A stretch of DNA of 64,000 nucleotides from positions 1 through 64,000 of the forward strand of contig JARLJS010000093.1 in assembly GCA_031291075.1 (NCBI GenBank), given 5' to 3'. Numbering within the stretch: the first letter of the stretch is position 1; every line of letters starts with the position of its first letter. Origin of the DNA: Nevskia sp. (GTDB lineage: Bacteria > Pseudomonadota > Gammaproteobacteria > Nevskiales > Nevskiaceae). Shown here piece by piece: positions 57,717 to 64,000 of the stretch. A program made the translations under genes and the position numbers. The notes under the pieces were generated by a model. That model ran no database searches, was not told the origin of the DNA, and worked only from the letters and a program-made list of their open reading frames with translations.

Positions 57717-58649
57717 TCACGCCACCGCTGCCGCCGAGAACCCTTCGCGGGGAAAGTGCACGGTGACCTCGCCGGCGCGCTCGTCGGCACGCCGCAGAGC
57801 GAGTTCGTACACCGAGGCGTGGGCCAGCGTGCCCACCACCGGCTCGCAGCCATAGTCGGTTGCGTTCACCGCCACGCGCTGGCCGAGCTTGAGGCCTTCC
57901 GGCTCCAGCAGCGGGCCCTCGAACGGCTGCTCGTCCTGGGCCTGGCGCGCCACGTCCAGCGCAGCTGCGCCGCTCATCGGGGAGGAATGGCCATGGCCGA
58001 GCTGCTGCATGCGCTGGGCCCAGGCGAGCAGGTTGCGGAAAGGCTCGAACAAGGGCGCCGTGCCGGGGTTGCGCAGCACGAACCAGGCACAGTGGTAGCA
58101 CACGAAGTCCGCCAGCGTGGGTTCCGCCCCCAGCAGATAAGGGCCGTCGCCGAGCTGCACGTCGACGGCGTTGAACAGCGGCACGAAGTTGAGGCGCGAG
58201 TACTCGGCGTTCGGCCGCCGCGCCGTCCCACCAGCGAACAGAGCCTCGCGGTCCTGGCGGAATTGCTGCATCGCATCCGGTCCCAACTGCTCCACCAGGT
58301 ACTTGAGCCCGGCCGGCTGGAATACCACCGGGACGGTGGCGAAGAACAGGGTCTGCTCCAGCGAGGCGTATGCCAGGCAGCTCAAGCGCTGCCGCGGCGG
58401 CACCACCGGCGGCGCGGGCTGCAGCCGGTCCAGGACGCGCACGATCAGGCGCGTGTCGCAGTAGATGTCCCGCCCAACCTGTAGTACCGGGGCGCGGCGG
58501 TAGCCCCCGGTCAGCGCCACCAGATCCGGTTTCGGCGCGACGGCGGGAGTGGTCACCGACCGCCAGGCCATCCGTTTGTAACCGAAGATCGCGCGGATCT
58601 TCTCGGAGTATGGCGATGTGTCGTAATGATGCAGGATCGGTTCGCTCAT
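57717..58649 (-). CDS. Glutathione S-transferase-like protein
   Basis: The 310-residue product has an N-terminal thioredoxin-fold domain (LHHYDTSPYSEKIRAIFGYK, then GYRRAPVLQVGRDIYCDTRL, the glutathione-site cis-Pro and Asp/Thr region), a helical C-terminal GST domain (DGPYLLGAEPTLADFVCYHC) and an extra C-terminal segment of about 100 residues not found in simple GSTs. The substrate is unknown. It stands alone, convergent with the EamA gene. Confidence 0.83.
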   Translation of the reverse strand: MSEPILHHYDTSPYSEKIRAIFGYKRMAWRSVTTPAVAPKPDLVALTGGYRRAPVLQVGRDIYCDTRLIVRVLDRLQPAPPVVPPRQRLSCLAYASLEQTLFFATVPVVFQPAGLKYLVEQLGPDAMQQFRQDREALFAGGTARRPNAEYSRLNFVPLFNAVDVQLGDGPYLLGAEPTLADFVCYHCAWFVLRNPGTAPLFEPFRNLLAWAQRMQQLGHGHSSPMSGAAALDVARQAQDEQPFEGPLLEPEGLKLGQRVAVNATDYGCEPVVGTLAHASVYELALRRADERAGEVTVHFPREGFSAAAVA

Positions 58650-58787
58650 GGCTTTTCCCGTAGTGTTAGGCTTCGCACCGGAACGCCGCGGTCGGCGGCA
58701 TGCAGTATGGAGCAGATTCCGGTCGAGGTGGACGGTGTCGCCGCAGCGCTACCGTAGCGGGGTGCAACAAGGAGGTTCGAGGGAACG

Positions 58788-59213
58788 ATGAGCGACGCAG
58801 TGGCCAGGCAGAATTTGCAGACTTACCGCGTGGTGCTCGCGTTCTTCCTGACGCCGATGCTGCCGGGCTTCTACGCCACTATCTTCTTCGCCCAGCCCTG
58901 GGCGTTTCCGATCGGCGCGCTGGTGAGCTACCCGGCCATGCTGTTGTGCGGCGTGCCGCTGTTCCTGCTGGCGCGCCATCGCAACTGGCTGGCCTGGTGG
59001 CAGATGGCGCTGTGCGGGATGGTGTGCGCGGTGCCGGTGGCGTTGCTGTACCGCCACTTCGGCACGCCGCCGCACCTCGACGAGGCCTTCGACTGGATCA
59101 ACGCCGTGGAGCTGGGGTGCTGGGGCGGCTTCGCCGGCGTGTCGTTCTGGCTGCTTGCGGTGTCCGGCACCACGCCGGTGAAGCCGCACATGCTGCTCGG
59201 GCTCGGCATCTAG
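58788..59213 (+). CDS. Small integral membrane protein, unknown function (141 aa)
   Basis: The protein has four hydrophobic helices (about 15-35, 40-60, 67-87, 112-132) and little else. AGGGAAC upstream of ATG 58788 is a fair ribosome site. I recognise no family. It is convergent with the LysR gene. Confidence 0.65.
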   Translation: MSDAVARQNLQTYRVVLAFFLTPMLPGFYATIFFAQPWAFPIGALVSYPAMLLCGVPLFLLARHRNWLAWWQMALCGMVCAVPVALLYRHFGTPPHLDEAFDWINAVELGCWGGFAGVSFWLLAVSGTTPVKPHMLLGLGI

Positions 59214-59225
59214 AACCGGCGCCCG

Positions 59226-60089
59226 TCAGCGCTCCAGCACCTGCAGCAGGGCCCGCGCCGAGACCGACAGGGTGCGGCGCTCATGCCACACCACACCCAG
59301 TTCGCGCTGCAGTTCCAGCCCGGGGATGGCCACCGCGCAGATGGTGTCGTCCAGCATCGAGCGCGGCAGCACGCTCCAGCCCAGGCCGATGGCGACCAGC
59401 ATCTTCAGGGTTTCGAGGTAGTTGGTGGCCAGGCGGATGCGCGGCTGCACGCCGTGCGCCTGCAGCGCCTGGGTGACGATGCGGTGGGTGTAGGTGTGTT
59501 CGTCCGGCAGCACCGCCGGGTGCGAGGCGAGATCCGGCAGCTGAGGGCGCTTGAGCCGGGTCAATGGATGCCTGGGGGCCACCACCACGTCCAGCGGGTC
59601 GGGCCACACCACCCGTGTCTGCAGGTTGGCCAGCGGCTGCACCGGGAGGGTGACGATGCCGAGTTCGAGCTTGCCGTGGACCACCGCCTCGCAGGCGTCC
59701 TCGGAGTCCATGAAGTGGATGTCGAGGTCGACTTCCGGATACTCGCCGGTGAAAGCGCGCAGCACCGGCGGCAGGCGGTGCAGCCCGATGTGGTGGCTGG
59801 TGCCGATGGACAGGCGTCCGCCGACCTTGCCGGACAGGTACGACAGGGCGCGGCGGCCGTCCTCCATGTCCTGCAGCACCCGCCGCGCGAACGGCAGCAG
59901 GGTGCGGCCGGCATCGGTCAGCGCGACTTGGCGGCCGACCCGGTCGAACAGCGAGGTGCCGAGCGATTCCTCCAGGGTGGCGATGCGCTTGCTGATCGCC
60001 GGCTGCGACAGGTGCAGGCGCTCCGCCGCCTTGGAAAAGGAACGGCTCTCCGCCACCTCGATGAAGGCGGTCAGGCTCTGGGTGTCCAT
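59226..60089 (-). CDS. LysR-family transcriptional regulator
   Basis: The 287-residue protein has the N-terminal LysR helix-turn-helix (FIEVAESRSFSKAAERLHLS, QPAISKRIATLEESLGT) and a C-terminal effector-binding domain. It is transcribed away from leuC with a 112-base gap, so leuCDB is the natural target and a leucine-pathway intermediate the likely inducer; this is inference from position. Confidence 0.9.
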   Translation of the reverse strand: MDTQSLTAFIEVAESRSFSKAAERLHLSQPAISKRIATLEESLGTSLFDRVGRQVALTDAGRTLLPFARRVLQDMEDGRRALSYLSGKVGGRLSIGTSHHIGLHRLPPVLRAFTGEYPEVDLDIHFMDSEDACEAVVHGKLELGIVTLPVQPLANLQTRVVWPDPLDVVVAPRHPLTRLKRPQLPDLASHPAVLPDEHTYTHRIVTQALQAHGVQPRIRLATNYLETLKMLVAIGLGWSVLPRSMLDDTICAVAIPGLELQRELGVVWHERRTLSVSARALLQVLER

Positions 60090-60109
60090 GACATCAGAAT
60101 CAACTTTAG

Positions 60110-60133
60110 GAATCTATTATATAAATACGATTC
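60110..60133. promoter_or_regulatory. Possible LysR site in the leuC upstream region
   Basis: GAATC (60110-60114) and GATTC (60129-60133) are inverted around an AT-rich 14-base centre. It lies just upstream of the leuC -35 box and near the LysR gene start, the usual place for LysR binding. The dyad is short, so this is a weak call. Confidence 0.35.
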
Positions 60134-60134
60134 A

Positions 60135-60164
60135 TTGGAGTTATAGATAGGGTGGGCCTAATAT
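60135..60164 (+). promoter_or_regulatory. Promoter of leuCDB
   Basis: TTGGAG (60135-60140), 18-base spacer, TAATAT (60159-60164). The transcript would start near 60171, about 30 bases before the leuC ATG, leaving room for the GGAGG ribosome site. Confidence 0.65.
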
Positions 60165-60201
60165 TGCGCCTGGTCAACAGCATGCACGCGGAGGCAGCGC
60201 C

Positions 60202-61632
60202 ATGGCCGGCCGGTCCAGCGGTAGAACCCCAGGCGGTAGAACGTTGTACGACAAGTTGTGGGACGCCCACGTGGTCGCCGATATGGGCGAAGGGGCGGCG
60301 CTGCTCTACATCGACCGCCACCTGGTCCACGAGGTGACCAGCCCGCAGGCCTTCGACGGCCTGCGCCTGAATGGCCGCAAGCCCTGGCGCCTGGCCGCCA
60401 ACCTGGCGGTGGCCGACCATAACGTCCCCACCACGAGAAGAGATTCCGGCATCGCCGATCCGACATCGCGCGCGCAGGTCGATGCGTTGGATAGCAATTG
60501 CGCGGAATTCGGTATTACCGAATTCCGCATGTCCGACCCGCGCCAGGGCATCGTGCATGTGATCGGGCCGGAGCAGGGCGCCACCCTGCCGGGCATGACG
60601 GTGGTGTGCGGCGATTCCCACACCTCCACCCATGGCGCTTTCGGCGCGCTGGCCTTCGGCATCGGCACCAGCGAGGTCGAGCACGCGCTCGCCACCCAGA
60701 CCCTGGTGCAGAAGAAGGCGCGCAACATGCGCGTGACGGTGCGCGGCGCGGTGGGGCCGGGCATCACCGCCAAGGACATCGTGCTGGCGGTGATCGGCCG
60801 CATCGGTACCGCCGGCGGCACCGGTTGCGCCATCGAGTTCGCCGGCGAGGCGATCGCCGCGCTGTCGATGGAAGGGCGCATGACGGTGTGCAACATGGCG
60901 ATCGAAGCCGGCGCCCGCGCCGGCCTGATCGCGGTCGACGCGACCACCGTCGACTACGTCAAGGGTCGGCCGTTCGCGCCGTCCGGCGCTGACTGGGAGC
61001 GCGCGGTCGCCGCCTGGAACGAGCTGCACAGCGATGCGGACGCCCGCTTTGACCGCGAGGTGGAGGTCGACGCGGCTTCGATCAAGCCGCAGGTTACCTG
61101 GGGCACCTCGCCGGAGATGGTGGCGCCGGTGGACGGCCGCGTGCCCGATCCCGCGGCGGAAGCCGATGCGGTGAAGCGGCAGGGCCTGGAGCGCGCGCTC
61201 ACCTACATGGGCCTGCGGCCGAACATGCCGATCGACGAGATCGCCATCGACAAGGTATTCATCGGCTCCTGCACCAATTCCCGCATCGAGGACCTGCGCG
61301 CGGCCGCCGGGGTGGTGGCCGGCAAGCGCATCGCCGCCAACGTCAAGCTGGCCATGGTGGTGCCGGGTTCCGGCCTGGTGAAGCGCCAAGCCGAGCAGGA
61401 GGGCCTCGACCGCGTGTTCCGCGCCGCCGGTTTCGAATGGCGCGAGCCCGGCTGCTCCATGTGCCTGGGCATGAACGCCGACCGGCTGTCGCCGGGCGAG
61501 CGCTGCGCCTCCACCTCCAACCGCAATTTCGAAGGCCGCCAGGGGCAGGGCGGGCGCACCCACCTGGTCAGCCCTGCGATGGCGGCCGCCGCCGCCATCG
61601 CCGGCCGTTTCGTCGACGTGCGGTCGGTCTGA
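60202..61632 (+). CDS. leuC: 3-isopropylmalate dehydratase large subunit
   Basis: LeuC with LeuD isomerises 2- to 3-isopropylmalate using a 4Fe-4S cluster. The 476-residue protein has [13 protein letters not shown] at the start, [20 protein letters not shown], and the cluster cysteines in [11 protein letters not shown] and [10 protein letters not shown]. The N-terminal dozen residues ([12 protein letters not shown]) precede the usual family start. leuD follows after 27 bases. Confidence 0.96.
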   Translation: MAGRSSGRTPGGRTLYDKLWDAHVVADMGEGAALLYIDRHLVHEVTSPQAFDGLRLNGRKPWRLAANLAVADHNVPTTRRDSGIADPTSRAQVDALDSNCAEFGITEFRMSDPRQGIVHVIGPEQGATLPGMTVVCGDSHTSTHGAFGALAFGIGTSEVEHALATQTLVQKKARNMRVTVRGAVGPGITAKDIVLAVIGRIGTAGGTGCAIEFAGEAIAALSMEGRMTVCNMAIEAGARAGLIAVDATTVDYVKGRPFAPSGADWERAVAAWNELHSDADARFDREVEVDAASIKPQVTWGTSPEMVAPVDGRVPDPAAEADAVKRQGLERALTYMGLRPNMPIDEIAIDKVFIGSCTNSRIEDLRAAAGVVAGKRIAANVKLAMVVPGSGLVKRQAEQEGLDRVFRAAGFEWREPGCSMCLGMNADRLSPGERCASTSNRNFEGRQGQGGRTHLVSPAMAAAAAIAGRFVDVRSV

Positions 61633-61659
61633 CGCCGTCGCCTAACCGGAGGATTTCCC

Positions 61660-62295
61660 ATGCAGCCCTTTACCGTGGTCACCGGCCTGGTCGCGGCGTT
61701 GGACCGCGCCAACGTCGACACCGACGCCATCATTCCCAAGCAGTACCTCAAGTCGATCAAGCGCACCGGCTTTGGCCCGTTCCTGTTCGACGACTGGCGC
61801 TACCTGGATCCGGGCGATCTCGACATCGATCCGGCGACGCGCCGTGCCAACCCCGATTTCGTGCTGAACCAGCCGCGCTACCGCGGCGCCTCCATCCTGC
61901 TGGCGCGTGAGAACTTCGGCTGCGGCTCCTCGCGCGAGCACGCGGTGTGGGCGCTGGCCGACTACGGCTTCCGCGCCGTGATCGCGCCCGGCTTCGCCGA
62001 CATCTTCTTCAACAACAGCTTCAAGAACGGCTTCCTGCCCATCGTGCTGGCGCCGGACGAGGTCGATGCGCTGTTCCGGGAGGCCGGCGCCGCGGACTAT
62101 CGCCTGACGCTGGACCTGCCGGCGCAGACGGTGACCACGCCGTCCGGGCGGGTGCTGCGCTTCGACATCGACCCGTTTCGCAAGGACTGCCTGGTGCGCG
62201 GCCTGGACGAGATCGGGCTGACCCTGCAGCAGGCCGACGCCATCCGCGCCTACGAGGCCCGGCGCAGGGCGGAAGCGCCCTGGCTGTTCGCGTGA
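61660..62295 (+). CDS. leuD: 3-isopropylmalate dehydratase small subunit
   Basis: The 211-residue swivel-domain subunit has [17 protein letters not shown] and the substrate-binding [15 protein letters not shown]. Length is normal. The stop overlaps the GTG of the downstream methyltransferase gene (GTGA), so all four genes from leuC are probably one operon. Confidence 0.96.
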   Translation: MQPFTVVTGLVAALDRANVDTDAIIPKQYLKSIKRTGFGPFLFDDWRYLDPGDLDIDPATRRANPDFVLNQPRYRGASILLARENFGCGSSREHAVWALADYGFRAVIAPGFADIFFNNSFKNGFLPIVLAPDEVDALFREAGAADYRLTLDLPAQTVTTPSGRVLRFDIDPFRKDCLVRGLDEIGLTLQQADAIRAYEARRRAEAPWLFA

Positions 62296-63062
62296 GCACC
62301 CACGCAGCGGGGCAGGTGTGGGACCCGCGCGCCTACGCCAGCAACGGTCGCTTCGTATCCGAACTGGGCGCGCCGCTGCTGGACTGGCTGGCGCCGCGTG
62401 CGGGCGAGCGGGTGCTGGACCTGGGCTGCGGCGACGGCGATCTGGCCGGACGCATCGCCGCCGCCGGCTGTGCCGTGGTCGGCGCCGACGCCAGCCCCGA
62501 GTTCGTGGCCGCGGCCAGGGCACGGGGCCTGGATGCGCGCCTCGTCGACGGTCACGCATTGCCGTTCCACGGCGAGTTCGATGCGGTCTTCTCCAATGCC
62601 GCTCTGCACTGGATGAAGCGCGACCCGGACGCGGTGCTGGCTGGTGTGGCGCGGGCGCTGCGGCCCGGTGGGCGCTTCGTCGCCGAGATGGGGGCGGCCG
62701 GCAACGTCGCTTCGATCCGCGCCGCGGTTTATGATGCGCTCACCCGGCGCGGGCTCGACGCGGTGGGTGCCGATCGCTGGTATTTCCCCACCGCGGCCGA
62801 GTACCGGTCGCGGCTGGAAGGCGCCGGCTTCGCCGTGGCGCGCATCGAGAGCTTCCCGCGGCCGACCCCGTTGCCCGGCGACGTGTCGGGCTGGCTGCGC
62901 ACATTCGCGCAGGCTTTCCTGGAGGTGGTGCCGGAAAGCGATCGCCAGGCGGTGCTGGACGAGGTGCAGGAGGCGTTGCGCCCCCGACTCGGCAGTGCCG
63001 GCCTGTGGACCGCCGACTACGTGCGCCTGCGCTTCATCGCCATCAAAAAGGACTCCATGTGA
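62292..63062 (+). CDS. Class I SAM-dependent methyltransferase within the leu operon
   Basis: The 256-residue protein has motif [17 protein letters not shown], the acidic [24 protein letters not shown], and a C-terminal half resembling trans-aconitate methyltransferases. It overlaps leuD and leuB by a few bases on either side. Yeast Tmt1, of the same broad type, methylates 3-isopropylmalate, so a leucine-pathway acid is a plausible substrate here; that is inference. Confidence 0.83.
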   Translation: MSTHAAGQVWDPRAYASNGRFVSELGAPLLDWLAPRAGERVLDLGCGDGDLAGRIAAAGCAVVGADASPEFVAAARARGLDARLVDGHALPFHGEFDAVFSNAALHWMKRDPDAVLAGVARALRPGGRFVAEMGAAGNVASIRAAVYDALTRRGLDAVGADRWYFPTAAEYRSRLEGAGFAVARIESFPRPTPLPGDVSGWLRTFAQAFLEVVPESDRQAVLDEVQEALRPRLGSAGLWTADYVRLRFIAIKKDSM

Positions 63063-64000
63063 CCGCAAAAATCCTCATCCTGCCCGGTGACGGCATCGGG
63101 CCGGAGATCACCGCGCAATCCGAGAAGGTGCTCGAGGTTCTCCGTTCCAACTACCGCTTCGACGTCGAATGGAGCCACGGCCTGATCGGTGGCGCCGCCC
63201 ACGACGCCACCGGCGAACCGCTGCCGGCGGCGACGCTGGAGGCGGCGCGCAAGGCCCACGCCGTGCTGCTGTCCGCGGTGGGCGGGCCCCGGTACGACCT
63301 GCTGCCGCGCGAACAGCGACCGGAGCGCGGCCTGCTGGCGATCCGCGCCGGCATGGGCCTGTACGCCAACCTGCGCCCGGCGATCCTGTATCCCGAGCTG
63401 GCGGCGGCGTCCTCGCTCAAGCCCGAGCTGGTGGCCGATCTCGACCTGCTGATCGTGCGCGAGCTGACCGGCGGCATCTACTTCGGCAAGCCGCGCGGCA
63501 TCGAACTGCGCGACGGCGAGCGGGTCGGCGTCAACACCGAGGTCTACGCCGAGCACGAGATCGAGCGCATCGCGCGCATCGCGTTTGAAGCGGCGCAGTT
63601 GCGCGGCAAGCGCCTGTGCTCGGTGGACAAGGCCAACGTGCTGGAGTCGTCCGAGCTGTGGCGGGAGACGGTGATCCGCGTCGGCCGCGACTTCCCCGAC
63701 GTGCAGCTCACCCATCAGTACGTCGACAACGCGGCGATGCAGCTGGTGCGCGCGCCCAAGCAGTTCGATGTGATGGTCACCTCCAACCTGTTCGGCGACA
63801 TCCTCTCCGACGTCGCCGCCCAGCTCACCGGCTCGATCGGCATGCTGCCCTCGGCCTCGCTCAACCAGCGCGGCCAGGGCCTATACGAGCCGATCCACGG
63901 CAGCGCCCCCGACATCGCCGGCAAGGGGGTGGCCAACCCGCTGGCGATGATCCTGTCGCTGGCGATGCTGCTGCGCTACAGCCTCAAGCGCGGCGATCTG
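63059..64000 (+). CDS. leuB: 3-isopropylmalate dehydrogenase (3' end outside window)
   Basis: LeuB oxidises and decarboxylates 3-isopropylmalate. The start is GTG 63059, overlapping the methyltransferase stop. The 314 codons seen include [23 protein letters not shown] (substrate Arg residues), [14 protein letters not shown], the catalytic DKANVLESS and the metal site [15 protein letters not shown]. The usual length is about 360, so roughly 45 residues lie beyond the window. Confidence 0.95.
   Translation, partial: MTAKILILPGDGIGPEITAQSEKVLEVLRSNYRFDVEWSHGLIGGAAHDATGEPLPAATLEAARKAHAVLLSAVGGPRYDLLPREQRPERGLLAIRAGMGLYANLRPAILYPELAAASSLKPELVADLDLLIVRELTGGIYFGKPRGIELRDGERVGVNTEVYAEHEIERIARIAFEAAQLRGKRLCSVDKANVLESSELWRETVIRVGRDFPDVQLTHQYVDNAAMQLVRAPKQFDVMVTSNLFGDILSDVAAQLTGSIGMLPSASLNQRGQGLYEPIHGSAPDIAGKGVANPLAMILSLAMLLRYSLKRGDL

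Overview
This window is a stretch of GC-rich chromosome from a gammaproteobacterium. The block gloB, yafS-like methyltransferase, rnhA, dnaQ (12147-14959) has the same content and relative orientation as in Escherichia coli. The leu, ilv, fad, psd, prmB, aroC and rimI genes are also of gammaproteobacterial type. A phasin, several acyl-CoA catabolic clusters and unusual dispersed palindromes suggest a soil or water organism near the Nevskiales/Solimonadaceae or Xanthomonadales; that placement is inference. I saw no rRNA, tRNA, CRISPR array or prophage.

Layout. 1-2116: the edge of an IS3-family element that appears to cut off the end of a winged-helix/Ser-Thr kinase gene. 2226-12048: a long minus-strand operon encoding a secreted protein, three TPR proteins, another small secreted protein, one ExbB/TolQ, two ExbD/TolR, an AgmX/TonB-tail protein, and then fabI. 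Its composition resembles the core of the myxobacterial Agl-Glt envelope machine. 12147-16763: gloB and the divergent yafS-rnhA-dnaQ set, an ArsR-methyltransferase and a PhaF-like phasin. 17103-20528: fadB and fadA. 20656-28052: mixed genes, including a protein resembling archaeal CTP-dependent riboflavin kinase, a histidine kinase with an ethylene-receptor-like sensor, a TetR regulator, an isomerase-like crotonase, a CurA-type reductase and an M28 peptidase.

28096-36156 is a divergent acyl-CoA regulon. The minus-strand arm (crotonase, aminoglycoside-phosphotransferase-like kinase, ACAD10/11-like dehydrogenase, ketoacyl synthase III) and the plus-strand arm (TetR, thiolase, FadB-like protein) share a short intergenic region with a perfect TetR-type palindrome. 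Kinase plus dehydrogenase suggests breakdown of 4-hydroxyacyl-CoAs by phosphorylation. A toxin-antitoxin pair follows at 36377-36897.

Branched-chain amino acid genes fill 36940-43725: ilvB on the minus strand, then yidB-like, ilvH, ilvC, pssA and leuA on the plus strand. A 28-residue Leu-rich leader peptide lies before leuA. leuC, leuD, a methyltransferase and leuB (cut by the window end) run from 60202 to 64000, divergent from a LysR regulator. Between them are udg-rimI-MFS-kynA (44732-48061), a seven-gene minus-strand operon (SCO, PCuAC, psd, MoxR, DUF58, macro domain, transglutaminase; 48071-54520), prmB, aroC, an EamA transporter and a GST-like gene.

Three signals are worth a second look: the envelope machine, the ethylene-receptor-like kinase with its key Asp replaced by Gln, and two families of dispersed palindromes at gene ends.
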